In this document: positions 17,482 to 26,741 of the stretch, piece by piece
Position numbering within the stretch: the stretch's first letter is position 1
Layout: the number at the start of each line of letters is the position of its first letter
Source of the DNA: Micromonospora echinospora
Lineage (GTDB): Bacteria > Actinomycetota > Actinomycetes > Mycobacteriales > Micromonosporaceae
DNA: 64,000 bases
Direction of reading: 5' to 3'
Assembly (NCBI RefSeq): GCF_900091495.1
Contig: NZ_LT607413.1
Span: 372,001-436,000 of the forward strand
Program-made: the position numbers and the translations under genes
The notes under the pieces: model-generated
The model's input: the letters and a program-made list of their open reading frames with translations, nothing else
What the model was told of the DNA's origin: nothing
Databases searched by the model: none

Positions 17482-18018
17482 ATGAGCTTTGCGCGAGTGC
17501 GAGCACTCGTTGTCGTCGGTCTGCTGGCGGCCTTCGCGCTGGTCTTCTCGGTCGTGGCACTGGTCAAGGACAGCCAGAGCGACGCCGGTACCGCGAAGGG
17601 CTGCCCGGCGGGGTGGCCGCTGGCCGACGTCACCCTGCGCGAGTCCAAGGACGTCAAGATCAACGTCTACAACGCCACCGAGAAGGCGGGCCTGGCCACC
17701 AGCGTGGCCGACGACTTCCGCAACCGGAACTTCCAGGTGAAGAAGGCCGGCAACGATCCGCAGAAGCGCTCCGTCGACCAGGTGGCCGCCCTGCGGTACG
17801 GGCCGAAGGGCGTCGGCTCGGCGCACCTTCTCCGCGCGTACTTCCTCAACCAGGCCGTCTACGAGTACGACGAAAAGCGCGAGGACGACGTGGTGGACGT
17901 CGTGATCGGCAGCGGCTTCCAGCAGCTCGCCACCCTGACCGAGGTCAACCAGTCCCTCGGCGACCTCGGTTCGCCCCAGGCGCCGGAGAACACCTGCCCG
18001 GCGCCGGTCGAGGACTAG
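17482..18018 (+). CDS. LytR_C-domain membrane protein (Cei-like)
   Basis: 178 residues with gggggagc as ribosome-binding site. One N-terminal membrane anchor (VRALVVVGLLAAFALVFSVV) is followed by an extracellular LytR_C domain at about 55-155, with INVYNATEKAGLATSVADDF and VVDVVIGSGFQQL. The domain occurs at the C-terminus of LytR-CpsA-Psr cell-wall ligases; here it stands alone on an anchor. M. tuberculosis Rv2700 (Cei, cell envelope integrity) has this design and position. An envelope role is inferred from that. Confidence 0.85.
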   Translation: MSFARVRALVVVGLLAAFALVFSVVALVKDSQSDAGTAKGCPAGWPLADVTLRESKDVKINVYNATEKAGLATSVADDFRNRNFQVKKAGNDPQKRSVDQVAALRYGPKGVGSAHLLRAYFLNQAVYEYDEKREDDVVDVVIGSGFQQLATLTEVNQSLGDLGSPQAPENTCPAPVED

Positions 18019-18024
18019 CCGGTC

Positions 18025-18070
18025 GCCGCCGTCCGGACCGGGCCCACACGGCTCCGGTCCGGACGGCGGC
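18025..18070. terminator. Bidirectional terminator hairpin
   Basis: A perfect 17-bp inverted repeat (18025-18041 and 18054-18070) with a small inner stem lies between the convergent LytR_C and suhB genes. Confidence 0.7.
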
Positions 18071-18072
18071 CG

Positions 18073-18882
18073 TCACGGCCCGCCGGAGGCGTCCAGGTCG
18101 GCGAGCCGGTCGTGCAGCGCGTCGTACAGGGCGGGTGGCGCCGCGACCAGCATGTCCGGGCCGGGGGCACACCCCCGCAGCCCGGTGACGCGGAGCCCCG
18201 CCTCAGCCGCCACCAGGGCGCCGGCGGCCATGTCCCAGGCGGCCAGCCCCTTCTCGTAGTACACGTCCACGCGTCCCTCGGCGGCCAGGCAGAGGTCGAG
18301 CGCGGCAGCCCCGAGTCGACGGATGTCCCGGACGTGCGGGATCAGCTCGGCGACCACCCGCGCCTGGTGCGCCCGGCGGGCCGGGTCGTAGCCGAATCCG
18401 GTGGCGACCAGCGCCTGACCGAGATCGGTCTCGGCGGAGCCCCGCAACCGCCGTCCCTCCCGGTACGCGCCGCCGCCGAGGGTGGCGGTCCACTCGTCAC
18501 CGGTGGCGATGTTGCGCACCACGCCGGCGACCACCCGGCCGTCGACCTCGGCCGCCAGCGACACCGCGTGGTACGGCAGGCCGTAGAGGTAGTTGACCGT
18601 GCCGTCGATCGGGTCGACGATCCACCGGACACCCCCGGCGGCGGCCGGCGGGCCCTCGCCGTACTCCTCGCCCAGCACCGCGTCCCCGGGGCGCAGCCGG
18701 CGCAGTTCCGCGGTGACCTGCTCCTCCACCGCCCGGTCGGCGGCGGTCACCACGTCGGTGGCGGTGCTCTTGGTCGCGACCGCCGCGACCCCCTCGCCCC
18801 ACATCCGGTGGGCTGTCGCGGCCGCCGCCCGGACGACCCCGACGGCAACTTCGAGCAGTTCTTCCGGCCTCGCCGCGCCCAT
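18073..18882 (-). CDS. suhB: Inositol monophosphatase family protein
   Basis: 269 residues from ATG at 18882, with ggaaggggac upstream. The family removes phosphate from inositol phosphates or related sugars using Mg2+. Key motifs are ordered: [26 protein letters not shown] (metal Glu), [15 protein letters not shown] (the double-Asp metal site) and the late [16 protein letters not shown]. In actinobacteria the product inositol is needed for phosphatidylinositol and mycothiol. It lies back-to-back with the principal sigma gene, as in M. tuberculosis, where ppgK also intervenes; no ppgK is seen here. Confidence 0.9.
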   Translation of the reverse strand: MGAARPEELLEVAVGVVRAAAATAHRMWGEGVAAVATKSTATDVVTAADRAVEEQVTAELRRLRPGDAVLGEEYGEGPPAAAGGVRWIVDPIDGTVNYLYGLPYHAVSLAAEVDGRVVAGVVRNIATGDEWTATLGGGAYREGRRLRGSAETDLGQALVATGFGYDPARRAHQARVVAELIPHVRDIRRLGAAALDLCLAAEGRVDVYYEKGLAAWDMAAGALVAAEAGLRVTGLRGCAPGPDMLVAAPPALYDALHDRLADLDASGGP

Positions 18883-19018
18883 GGTGTCCCCTTCCACACG
18901 TCCGGGACGTCCGTGTCGCCCGCGAGTATCATCCTTACAAAGTCCACAAGTTCGCCAATTTCGCGGCCTCCGGCCGCCGGTACGCCGTGCGGCGCAGGAT
19001 GATCGCCGCAGACGGCGT

Positions 19019-19024
19019 TACAAT
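19019..19024 (+). promoter_or_regulatory. Candidate -10 box of the principal sigma gene
   Basis: TACAAT, close to the consensus TATAAT, lies about 145 bp before the sigma gene start. No good -35 hexamer is seen at the right spacing. Confidence 0.35.
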
Positions 19025-19169
19025 TCACCCCTGCCCACGCGCCACGGACCGCCAGACGACCGGCCGGCCCGGGACACGGGGGTCCCTCAACCACATCGCC
19101 CGACGCGGTGCCCCATGCTGCGCCGGACGAACCCGGCCGTGCTCGCTCATCGCCTCCGGAAGGTCATTC

Positions 19170-20777
19170 GTGACAGAACCCCGCCACACCGGCGCCGACG
19201 TACGCTCGCTCACCGACACGCTGATCGCCCACGCGCAGAGCGCCGGCGGACAGTTGACGTCGGCCCAGCTCGCGCGCACCGTCGAGTCCGCTGAGGTGAC
19301 TCCGGCCCAGGCCAAGAAGATCCTGCGCGCGCTCTCCGACGCGGGCGTGACCGTGGTGGTCGACGGTTCGGCGAGCACCCGCCGCCGGGTCTCCGCCGCC
19401 CGGTCGGCCACACCGGCGTCCCGGGCCACCACCGCCAAGACCACCAAGAAGACGGCCGCCCCCGCGCCGAAGCAGGCTCCCGCCGCCGAGGAGGCCGCGC
19501 CGGCCCCGCGCAAGGCAGCCCCCCGCAAGGCCGCCGGCGCGACCGCGGACGGAGCCGCCAAGGCGGCGCCGGCCAAGGCCGCCAAGGCGACCCGGGCGAC
19601 CAAGGCGACCGCCGGGGCGGGTGGCCCCGGAGCCACGGCCAAGGCCGCCGGCAAGGCCAAGGGCGAGGGTCCCGAGGGCGACATCGATCCCGAGGAACTC
19701 GCCGCCGAGATCGAGGACGTGGTCGTCGAGGAGCCGGTCGAGCTGGCCCAGGCCGCCGAGGCCGACGCGGCCAGTTCCGCCACCGACAACGACTTCGAGT
19801 GGGACGACGAGGAGTCCGAGGCCCTCAAGCAGGCCCGGCGGGACGCCGAGCTCACCGCCTCCGCCGACTCCGTCCGGGCGTACCTCAAGCAGATCGGCAA
19901 GGTCCCGCTGCTCAACGCCGAGCAGGAGGTGGAGCTCGCCAAGCGGATCGAGGCGGGGCTCTACGCCGCCGAGCGGCTGCGCCTCGCCGAGGAGGGCGAG
20001 GAGAAGTTCACCCGCGAGATGCAGCGCGACCTGGGCTGGATCTCGCGGGACGGCGAGCGGGCCAAGAACCACCTGCTGGAGGCGAACCTGCGGCTGGTGG
20101 TCTCCCTCGCCAAGCGGTACACCGGGCGGGGCATGGCCTTCCTCGACCTCATCCAGGAGGGCAACCTCGGCCTGATCCGCGCCGTCGAGAAGTTCGACTA
20201 CACCAAGGGCTACAAGTTCTCCACCTACGCCACCTGGTGGATCCGCCAGGCAATCACCCGCGCCATGGCCGACCAGGCCCGCACCATCCGTATCCCGGTG
20301 CACATGGTCGAGGTGATCAACAAGCTCGGCCGCATCCAGCGCGAGCTGCTCCAGGACCTGGGCCGCGAGCCCACCCCGGAGGAGCTGGCCAAGGAGATGG
20401 ACATCACACCCGAGAAGGTGCTGGAGATCCAGCAGTACGCTCGGGAGCCGATCTCCCTGGACCAGACGATCGGTGACGAGGGGGACAGCCAGCTCGGTGA
20501 CTTCATCGAGGACTCGGAGGCCGTCGTCGCGGTCGACGCGGTGTCGTTCTCGTTGCTCCAGGACCAGCTCCAGCAGGTCCTCCAGACGCTCTCCGAGCGT
20601 GAGGCGGGTGTGGTCCGGCTGCGCTTCGGCCTGACCGACGGTCAGCCACGGACCCTGGACGAGATCGGCCAGGTGTACGGGGTGACCCGGGAGCGCATCC
20701 GGCAGATCGAGTCCAAGACCATGTCGAAGCTCCGGCACCCGTCCCGGTCCCAGGTACTGCGTGACTACCTGGACTGA
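19170..20777 (+). CDS. rpoD: Principal RNA polymerase sigma factor (SigA/HrdB type)
   Basis: 535 residues from GTG at 19170 ([14 protein letters not shown]), with ggaagg upstream. Residues ~60-190 are an Ala/Lys/Pro-rich disordered arm, and an acidic stretch follows ([12 protein letters not shown]). Region 1.2 ([17 protein letters not shown]) and region 2 come next, including [16 protein letters not shown] and the -10 recognition helix [17 protein letters not shown]. Region 3 follows, then region 4 with the -35 helix [18 protein letters not shown] and the terminal [13 protein letters not shown]. It directs housekeeping transcription. A tract of region 2 is almost identical in DNA to the second sigma gene at 30526. 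Confidence 0.95.
   Translation: MTEPRHTGADVRSLTDTLIAHAQSAGGQLTSAQLARTVESAEVTPAQAKKILRALSDAGVTVVVDGSASTRRRVSAARSATPASRATTAKTTKKTAAPAPKQAPAAEEAAPAPRKAAPRKAAGATADGAAKAAPAKAAKATRATKATAGAGGPGATAKAAGKAKGEGPEGDIDPEELAAEIEDVVVEEPVELAQAAEADAASSATDNDFEWDDEESEALKQARRDAELTASADSVRAYLKQIGKVPLLNAEQEVELAKRIEAGLYAAERLRLAEEGEEKFTREMQRDLGWISRDGERAKNHLLEANLRLVVSLAKRYTGRGMAFLDLIQEGNLGLIRAVEKFDYTKGYKFSTYATWWIRQAITRAMADQARTIRIPVHMVEVINKLGRIQRELLQDLGREPTPEELAKEMDITPEKVLEIQQYAREPISLDQTIGDEGDSQLGDFIEDSEAVVAVDAVSFSLLQDQLQQVLQTLSEREAGVVRLRFGLTDGQPRTLDEIGQVYGVTRERIRQIESKTMSKLRHPSRSQVLRDYLD
20068..20312 (+). repeat. Sequence shared with the second sigma gene (copy 1)
   Basis: These 245 bp match 30833-31077 with five mismatches by eye (20102, 20103, 20104, 20106 and 20252), silent sites included. 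The two genes differ clearly outside this tract. Confidence 0.85.
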
Positions 20778-20869
20778 GCAATTCCGTCAACCAACGGTGT
20801 CGGTTTGATCACCAGACGTACAACACGCCCCGGTGACCGGCCGGTTGCACGATTGTGATCGTTGACGTG

Positions 20870-20882
20870 GCACCCTTGGTGC
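20870..20882. other. Small inverted repeat between rpoD and DUF7455 gene
   Basis: GCACC-CTT-GGTGC forms a 5-bp hairpin. The 10-mer GTTGCACGAT occurs on both sides of it, at 20844-20853 and 20955-20964. Either could be a regulator site for the DUF7455 gene. The evidence is weak. Confidence 0.25.
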
Positions 20883-20973
20883 ACGGCAGACTGTCTCCCA
20901 TGTGTGACCCCGGTCCCCCGCGGGCACACTGGGAAGGCAAAGCCCGGCAAGGGTGTTGCACGATAGGTGAGCA

Positions 20974-21000
20974 ATGACCGACGAGAGTGTTCATCGGTGA
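20974..21000 (+). other. Possible 8-codon leader ORF
   Basis: ATG with AGGTGAG 4 nt upstream opens an 8-codon frame (MTDESVHR) that stops 19 nt before the start of the DUF7455 gene. It could couple or attenuate translation of the next gene; chance is also possible in such a short stretch. Confidence 0.25.
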
Positions 21001-21019
21001 CGACCAGAGGAGGAAGGCG

Positions 21020-21253
21020 ATGACCCCGACCCTCACGCCGCCGCCCGAGACGGTGGCTCCCCCAGCTGCCGATGAACGGTGCGACCGCTGCAATGCTGCC
21101 GGCAAGCTCCGCATCACTCTGGCTGGTGGGAGCGAGCTGGTGTTCTGTGGGCACCACGCGAACAAGTACGCGGAGGATCTCGTGAAGATCACCGTGCGGT
21201 ACGCGACGGACCCGGAGTTCACCTGGCGTGGCGCCGATCTGATAGCGAACTAA
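21020..21253 (+). CDS. DUF7455 small Cys/His protein
   Basis: 77 residues. The ATG at 21020 is fixed by the near-perfect ribosome-binding site aggaggaagg. After a Pro-rich start come CDRCNAAG and FCGHHANKYAEDL, which form a CxxC...CxHH pattern likely to bind zinc. Such proteins are found directly downstream of the hrdB-type sigma gene in Streptomyces and Micromonospora. The role is unknown. A strong terminator follows. Confidence 0.8.
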   Translation: MTPTLTPPPETVAPPAADERCDRCNAAGKLRITLAGGSELVFCGHHANKYAEDLVKITVRYATDPEFTWRGADLIAN

Positions 21254-21270
21254 CCGCAAACCCGACATAC

Positions 21271-21300
21271 GGACCGGGAGCCCCACGGGGCTCCCGGTCC
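21271..21300 (+). terminator. Terminator hairpin after DUF7455 gene
   Basis: A perfect 14-bp stem (21271-21284 and 21287-21300) with a 2-nt loop, 17 bp after the stop codon. Confidence 0.75.
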
Positions 21301-21567
21301 TCTCGTATGGTCCGGGCCCGATCCGGTGCCCGGCGTTTCTCCGACGGTGTGCCCGACCGTCCCTCCGGGCCCCGCAGGGCGCCCCGGCAGCCCTCTGACG
21401 CGCTCAGGCGAGCCCCTGCCGTCCCGGGTGCCCTGCTGCGCCCGGCACCGGCCCTGGAGCCGTCCACCGCCCTCAGGACCGGGCGCAGGGTGGTCCACGC
21501 TCCGCTCCCGCCCGACGCTCCCTCACCCGCCCGAGCCCCGACGGCTGCCCGGCGCGGCGAGCGGGGG
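21301..21567. other. Intergenic stretch without visible features
   Basis: 267 bp of very GC-rich DNA between the terminator and the helicase stop codon. Open frames here are unsupported by start sites or motifs, and I see nothing else. Confidence 0.5.
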
Positions 21568-23298
21568 TCAGAGGGTCTGGACGGTGGCGATACGTTCTTC
21601 GAGCTGCTCGATGGTGGCCTGGGCGCTCGGCGGCCCGCCGCAGAGCCGGCGCAACTCCGCGTGGATCTTGCCGTGGGGCTGGCCGGTGCGGTGGTGCCGG
21701 GCGGCCACCAGGGCGTTGAGCTGTCGCCGGAGAGCCACCCGCCGCTGGGCGGCACTCATCGGGGGCGGCGCCGGCGGTGCGGCGGCCACCGGTTCCGCGG
21801 TCCGGGTGGCGGCCCGTCGGCGCTGGGCGGCGAGTTGCTCGGCCTGCCGCTTGCTCAGCAGCAGTGAAACCTGGTCGGCGGTGAGCAGGCCGGGCAGGCC
21901 GAGGTACTCCTCCTCCTCGGGGGTGCCCGCCTGGGCGGCGGTGCCGAACGACGCGCCGTCGAAGATCACCTGGTCCAGCTCGGCGGTGGCGGAGAGCGCG
22001 GTGAAGCGCTTCTCCAGCTCGCCACTGGCCTGGTCGTCCCGCTGGGCCCGCTCCAGCAGGTCGTCGTCGAAGCCCTCCTGCTCCTTGGGCTTGCCGAGCA
22101 CGTGGTCGCGTTCGGCCTCCATCTCGCTGGCCAGCCCGAGCAGGTGCGGCACGCTCGGCAGGAAGACCGAGGCGGTCTCCCCCGGTCGGCGGGCCCGGAC
22201 GAACCGTCCGATGGCCTGGGCGAAGTACAGCGGCGTGCTGGCACTGGTCGCGTAGACGCCGACCGCCAGACGGGGAATGTCGACCCCCTCGGACACCATC
22301 CGTACCGCGACCATCCAGCGCTGGTCGGACGCGGAGAAGGTGGCGATCCGGGCCGAGGAGCCGACGTCGTCGGAGAGGACCACGGCGGCCTTCTCCCCGG
22401 TCACCTGCTCGATCAGCTTGGCGTACGAGCGGGCGTTCTGCTGGTCACTGGCGATCACCAGGCCACCGGCGTCGGCCATCCCCGCCTTACGCAGCACGGT
22501 CAGCCGGGCGTCCGCGGCGCGCAGGACCTGCGGCATCCAGTCGCCGGCCGGATCGAGGGCGGTCCGCCAGGCCTGCGCGACGAGATCCTGGGTCATCGGC
22601 TCGCCCAGCCGGGCGGCCAGTTCGTCCCCCGCGTTGGTACGCCACCGGGTCTCCCCCGAGTACGCCAAAAAGAGCACCGGCCGGACGACGCCGTCGCGGA
22701 GCGCGTCGGAGTAGCCGTAGACCGAGTCGGCGCGGGAACGGAGCAGGCCGTCCCCACCCCGCTCGTAGGTGACGAACGGGATGGGATTGTCGTCGGAGCG
22801 GAACGGCGTACCGGTGAGCATCAACCGACGCACCGCCGGCTCGAAGGCCGCCTTCACCCCGTCACCCCAGGAACGGGAGTCCCCCGCGTGGTGGATCTCG
22901 TCGAGGATGACCAGGGTCCGACGCGTCAGGGTGCGCCGTTTGTGCACGTGCGGGGCCATCCCGACCTGCGCGTAGGTGACCACCGCGCCGTGGAAGTCGG
23001 CGGAGGAGTGCAGGTCCGCGTTGCGGAAGGCGGCGTCGAGCTGGATGCCGATCCGGGCCGCCGCCAGCGACCACTGGGTCTTCAGGTGCTCGGTCGGCGC
23101 GACCACCGTGACCGCGTCGACGGTGCCGTCGACGAGCAGCTCCGCGGCGATCCGCAGGGCGAAGGTGGTCTTACCCGCGCCGGGGGTGGCGACCGCGGTG
23201 AAGTCGGGGTCCCGGCGGCGCAGGTACTCCACCAGGGCCTTGCGCTGCCAGGCGCGCAGTGGCGGAAACGTCTCGATCGCCGGCAACGGGGCAGGCAC
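21568..23298 (-). CDS. DEAD/DEAH-box superfamily 2 helicase
   Basis: 576 residues from GTG at 23298, set by ggagaggag 7 nt upstream. RecA domain 1 has the Q-like start LRAWQRKALVEYLRRRDPDF, Walker A ATPGAGKTTF, Walker B DEIHHAG and motif III LTGTPFRSD. Domain 2 has SEGVDIPRLAVGVY and motif VI QAIGRFVRARRPG. The C-terminal third is helical and Ala/Gln-rich, ending in a coiled-coil-like stretch (ATIEQLEERIATVQTL). ATP-dependent unwinding of DNA or RNA is expected; the substrate is unknown. It resembles the XPB/Rad25-like helicase-restriction type. It appears monocistronic. Confidence 0.85.
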   Translation of the reverse strand: MPAPLPAIETFPPLRAWQRKALVEYLRRRDPDFTAVATPGAGKTTFALRIAAELLVDGTVDAVTVVAPTEHLKTQWSLAAARIGIQLDAAFRNADLHSSADFHGAVVTYAQVGMAPHVHKRRTLTRRTLVILDEIHHAGDSRSWGDGVKAAFEPAVRRLMLTGTPFRSDDNPIPFVTYERGGDGLLRSRADSVYGYSDALRDGVVRPVLFLAYSGETRWRTNAGDELAARLGEPMTQDLVAQAWRTALDPAGDWMPQVLRAADARLTVLRKAGMADAGGLVIASDQQNARSYAKLIEQVTGEKAAVVLSDDVGSSARIATFSASDQRWMVAVRMVSEGVDIPRLAVGVYATSASTPLYFAQAIGRFVRARRPGETASVFLPSVPHLLGLASEMEAERDHVLGKPKEQEGFDDDLLERAQRDDQASGELEKRFTALSATAELDQVIFDGASFGTAAQAGTPEEEEYLGLPGLLTADQVSLLLSKRQAEQLAAQRRRAATRTAEPVAAAPPAPPPMSAAQRRVALRRQLNALVAARHHRTGQPHGKIHAELRRLCGGPPSAQATIEQLEERIATVQTL

Positions 23299-23490
23299 GC
23301 AACCGCTCCTCTCCGACCGCCGTAGGTTCTTCCGACCGCCGCAGGCGGAACCCGGCCCGGGGCCACGGGTACCGCCGCCCATGAAAACGCCTCCGCGCCG
23401 GATGCCGCGAAGGCCGGATCAGCATAACCAGGACACCCCGACGGGTGCCCGGCGACACCACGCGCCCTCGGTCACACCCACCACGCGTCG

Positions 23491-24141
23491 TCAGGAGGCG
23501 GGTGGGCCGTCGGCGTGGGGTGGGGGCCGGAAGGTGGGCACCGGGGCGGACCACCGTCGGCGCAGGGCGACCAGGCGGAGCCCGAAGACCAGGACCGCGG
23601 CGGCCGTCAGCGGGGCGGGGCCGGTGCGGCCGAGGCCGTCCAGTGCCACCACGGCGGTCGCGCCGACCAGGGCGGCGACGGCGTAGATCTCCCGGCGCAG
23701 CACGACCGGGATCTCCCCGGTGAGCAGGTCCCGGCCGAGGCCACCGCCGATCCCGGTCAGCATGCCCACCAGGCACGCGCCGACCGGTGGCACCTGCGCG
23801 TCCAGGGCGCGGAGCGTGCCGGTGACCGTGAACAGGGCCAGCCCGGCCGCGTCCAGCACCAGCACCGTGGTCCGCAACCGGGCGAGGTGGGGGTGCCACC
23901 GGAACACGATCGCCGAGGTGAGCACGGCGGTGGCGGCGTAGCGCCAGTCGGCGAAGGCGAGTGGGGGGACCTCGTCGACGACGAGGTCCCGGAGGATGCC
24001 GCCGCCGAGCGCGGCCACGAAGCCGACGAAGACGACGCCGAAGAGGTCGAGCCGCTTGACCACCGCGGCGGAAGCCCCGGAGGCGGCGAAGACGGCCACG
24101 CCGACCAGGTCGGCCAGGAGCAGGGCGGTGGAGGTGGTCAC
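23491..24141 (-). CDS. TRIC-family (UPF0126) cation channel
   Basis: 216 residues from GTG at 24141. Seven hydrophobic segments are arranged as an internal repeat, each half carrying a glycine motif followed by RD: LGGGILRDLV and IGGGLGRDLLTGE. These are diagnostic of bacterial trimeric intracellular cation (TRIC) channels, which pass K+ and Na+. A TAACCT hexamer sits 6 nt before the GTG with no ribosome-binding site, so the transcript is probably leaderless. The Pro-rich tail (PPPHADGPPAS) is unusual but likely harmless. Confidence 0.85.
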   Translation of the reverse strand: MTTSTALLLADLVGVAVFAASGASAAVVKRLDLFGVVFVGFVAALGGGILRDLVVDEVPPLAFADWRYAATAVLTSAIVFRWHPHLARLRTTVLVLDAAGLALFTVTGTLRALDAQVPPVGACLVGMLTGIGGGLGRDLLTGEIPVVLRREIYAVAALVGATAVVALDGLGRTGPAPLTAAAVLVFGLRLVALRRRWSAPVPTFRPPPHADGPPAS

Positions 24142-24147
24142 CGCCGC

Positions 24148-24153
24148 AGGTTA
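24148..24153 (-). promoter_or_regulatory. -10 box of TRIC gene (leaderless)
   Basis: On the minus strand TAACCT is followed by exactly 6 nt (gcggcg) and the GTG start at 24141. Confidence 0.5.
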
Positions 24154-24181
24154 CGTGGGCGGCCGGGCGGGCCGCCCACGG

Positions 24182-24400
24182 TCAGTCGCCCCAGGAGTCG
24201 TAGATCTCCTTGCACGCGGGACAGACCGGGGAACCGGGCTTGGCCGCCTTGGTCACCGGGAACGTCTCGCCGCAGAGCGCGATCACGAACGTGCCCATCA
24301 CGGCACTTTCGGCGATCTTGTCTTTCCGGACGTAGTGGAACATATCCGGACCGGTGTCGGCGTCCTTCAGCTCCGGACGCTCGAGAACCTCTGTGCTCAC
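24182..24400 (-). CDS. DUF3039 protein
   Basis: 72 residues from GTG with ggaggtg upstream. The sequence matches the actinobacterial DUF3039 family: [17 protein letters not shown], then [10 protein letters not shown] and [13 protein letters not shown]. One Cys before and a CxxC after suggest a small metal-binding ribbon. Function unknown. It is divergent from psuG with 85 bp between the starts. Confidence 0.88.
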   Translation of the reverse strand: MSTEVLERPELKDADTGPDMFHYVRKDKIAESAVMGTFVIALCGETFPVTKAAKPGSPVCPACKEIYDSWGD

Positions 24401-24473
24401 GTCGCACCTCCGACTTCTCAGTTTGGCAGGTCACTTCCGCATGGTCCAACGGAGAGTCCCCGGGCCCACGTCG

Positions 24474-24479
24474 TACGGT
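24474..24479 (+). promoter_or_regulatory. -10 box of psuG (leaderless)
   Basis: TACGGT is followed by exactly 6 nt and the GTG at 24486. The identical hexamer and spacing precede the class III dioxygenase-like gene at 50844. Confidence 0.55.
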
Positions 24480-24485
24480 GGCGGC

Positions 24486-25412
24486 GTGACCGACTTTCAC
24501 ATTCAACACGGCGCTGAGGTGGCCGAGGCGCTGCGGGCCGGGCGTCCGGTGGTCGCCCTGGAGAGCACCATCGTCTCGCACGGCCTGCCCCGGCCGGACA
24601 ACCTGCGGGTGGCCCGGCAGATCGAACAGGCGGTACGGGACGCGGGCGCGGTGCCGGCGACCATCGGCATGGTGGGCGGCCGGTTGGTGGTGGGTCTCGA
24701 CGACACCGAGCTGACCCGGCTGGCCTCCGCCGACGGCGTGGCGAAGCTCTCCGTACGCGATCTGGCGGTGGCGGCGGCGGCCGGCGTGGACGGCGCGACG
24801 ACGGTGGCCGCGACCAGCGCGGTGGCCGCCGCCTCGGGGATCCGGGTCTTCGCCACCGGCGGGCTCGGTGGGGTGCACCGGGAGGCCGCGCAGTCCTTCG
24901 ACGAGTCGGCCGACCTGACCACCCTGGCCCGCACCCCGATCGCGGTGGTCTGCGCCGGGGTCAAGTCGATCCTCGACGTCGGGGCGACCCTGGAGCGGAT
25001 GGAGACGCTCGGCGTCGGGGTGGTCGGCTACCGCACCCGGCGGTTCCCCGGCTTCTTCGTCACCGACGGCGGCTTCGACCTGGACTGGTCGGTCGACTCG
25101 CCGGAGCAGGTGGCGGCGGTCCTGGCCGCCCGCGCCGCGCACGGCCTGCACGACGGTGGACTGGTGGTGGCCAACCCGCTCCCCGCCGACGAGCAGCTCG
25201 ACCGGGACCTGCACGACCGCACCCTCGCCGACGGGCTGGCCCTGCTCGACCGGGACGGGATCACCGGCAAGGCGGTGACCCCGTACCTGCTCGCCCACTT
25301 CCACTCGGCCACCGAGGGGGCGAGCCTGGCGGTGAACGTCCGGATCATCCTGCGCAACGCGGACCTGGCCGCGCGGATCGCGGTGGCCGCCGCCGGGACC
25401 GTCGCCGGATGA
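24486..25412 (+). CDS. psuG: Pseudouridine-5'-phosphate glycosidase
   Basis: 308 residues from GTG. PsuG splits pseudouridine 5'-phosphate, breaking its C-C glycosidic bond, to uracil and ribose 5-phosphate. Recognisable motifs are [46 protein letters not shown], the Lys-bearing [17 protein letters not shown] and [12 protein letters not shown]. It overlaps psuK by the 4-nt ATGA, so the two are translationally coupled and form a full pseudouridine breakdown route for recycled tRNA and rRNA. No pseudouridine transporter is adjacent. Confidence 0.95.
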   Translation: MTDFHIQHGAEVAEALRAGRPVVALESTIVSHGLPRPDNLRVARQIEQAVRDAGAVPATIGMVGGRLVVGLDDTELTRLASADGVAKLSVRDLAVAAAAGVDGATTVAATSAVAAASGIRVFATGGLGGVHREAAQSFDESADLTTLARTPIAVVCAGVKSILDVGATLERMETLGVGVVGYRTRRFPGFFVTDGGFDLDWSVDSPEQVAAVLAARAAHGLHDGGLVVANPLPADEQLDRDLHDRTLADGLALLDRDGITGKAVTPYLLAHFHSATEGASLAVNVRIILRNADLAARIAVAAAGTVAG

Positions 25413-26308
25413 GCCGTCCGGGTCGGGTGGTCGTGGTCGGTGACGTCGTGACCGACGTGGTCGCGGTGGTCGCCGGCCCACTGGCGACCGGCTCGGACAC
25501 CCCGGCCGCGATCCGGGTCGGCGGGGGTGGGCAGGGCGCGAACACCGCCGCCTGGCTGGCCGCCGTCGGCGTGCCGGTCACCCTGGTCGGGGCGGTCGGT
25601 GACGACGAGGCGGGCCGGGCGCGCCTCGCCGAGCTGGCCCGGGGCGGGGTGGACTGCGCGGTCACCGCGTACGGCGACCGGCCGACCGGCAGCGTGGTGG
25701 TGCTCGCGTCCGGCGAGGAGCGGACCATGCTCACCGAGCGCGGGGCGAACGAGCGGTTGACCGGTGGACAGGTACGGCAGGCCCTGGCCGCGCTGCCGGA
25801 CGCGCGGCATCTGCACCTGTCGGCGTACCCGCTGCTGGACGCGGCGTCGCGCGACGCGGGACTGGCGGCGCTGGCCGCCGCACGCGCGGGTGGGCTCACC
25901 ACCAGCGTCGACGCGGCCTCCGCGGCGCCGCTGCGGCGGGTCGGCGCGGCGGCCTTCCTCGACTGGGTACGCGACGTCGACCTGCTCCTGGTCAACTCCG
26001 ACGAGGCGGAGGTGCTCGCCGGCGGCACCGATCCGACGCAACGGGCCCGGACGCTGACCGCCACGGCACGGCACGTGGTGGTCAAGTGCGGATCGGCGGG
26101 GGCGGTGTGGGCCGGGCCGGACGGCGCGGTGACGACGGCATCCGCGCGGCAGGTGGCGGTGGTCGACGTCACCGGGGCCGGGGACGCCTTCGCGGCCGGG
26201 CTGCTCGCCGGGTGGCTGGCCGGGGCGACCCCGACGGTGGCGCTGGCCCGCGCCGGTGAGCTGGGTGCCCGCGCGGTCGGCGGAATCGGGGCGCGGCCGG
26301 TGCGGTGA
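25409..26308 (+). CDS. PfkB-family kinase, probably pseudouridine kinase
   Basis: 299 residues. A PfkB carbohydrate/nucleoside kinase: the N-terminal signature [28 protein letters not shown], and the C-terminal ATP/catalytic motif [17 protein letters not shown] with the base Asp. Its coupling to psuG by an ATGA overlap argues that it phosphorylates pseudouridine to pseudouridine 5'-phosphate (PsuK role). Ribokinase-like specificity cannot be excluded from sequence alone. The DUF3099 gene converges on it. Confidence 0.85.
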   Translation: MSRPGRVVVVGDVVTDVVAVVAGPLATGSDTPAAIRVGGGGQGANTAAWLAAVGVPVTLVGAVGDDEAGRARLAELARGGVDCAVTAYGDRPTGSVVVLASGEERTMLTERGANERLTGGQVRQALAALPDARHLHLSAYPLLDAASRDAGLAALAAARAGGLTTSVDAASAAPLRRVGAAAFLDWVRDVDLLLVNSDEAEVLAGGTDPTQRARTLTATARHVVVKCGSAGAVWAGPDGAVTTASARQVAVVDVTGAGDAFAAGLLAGWLAGATPTVALARAGELGARAVGGIGARPVR

Positions 26309-26317
26309 TGCCGGGTG

Positions 26318-26671
26318 CTACAGCTCGGCGTCGATGACCCGGTGCGGACGTTCCTCGGTGGCGGCGAGGCTGCGCGGTGGCGGTGCCTCCCGCCGCGGCG
26401 CCCGGCGGAACATCCGGTGCTCCTCCTTGGGCGGCCGGTCGTTGGCGATCAGCACCGCCAGCCAGGGGATGAGCACCATGCCGACACCGCAGAGCGGCAG
26501 CCAGAGCCAGAGCAGTGGAGCCTGCACGCTGACCAGGACCGCGCCCACGACCAGGCAGGCCGCCCGGATGGACATCATCACGAGATACCGTCGCTGGCGG
26601 CTGCTGAGCTGGTCATTCTGGCTGCGTGGGGCGTCGGTGATCAGTATCGGCTCGTACGCCTGTCGCTTCAC
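26318..26671 (-). CDS. DUF3099 membrane protein
   Basis: 117 residues from the GTG at 26671 (VKRQAYEPILITDA), preceded by gaggagg; a GTG one codon upstream is equally possible. The family signature ILITDAPRSQNDQLSSRQRR is followed by two membrane spans (YLVMMSIRAACLVVGAVLV and LLWLWLPLCGVGMVLIPWL) and a basic tail. Matches actinobacterial DUF3099. Function unknown. Confidence 0.82.
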   Translation of the reverse strand: MKRQAYEPILITDAPRSQNDQLSSRQRRYLVMMSIRAACLVVGAVLVSVQAPLLWLWLPLCGVGMVLIPWLAVLIANDRPPKEEHRMFRRAPRREAPPPRSLAATEERPHRVIDAEL

Positions 26672-26741
26672 CACGACCTCCTCGAGGGATTCGACCCATC
26701 CTGTCACCTCGCGGCCGGTGGCGGCGACAATCGACGCGAGC

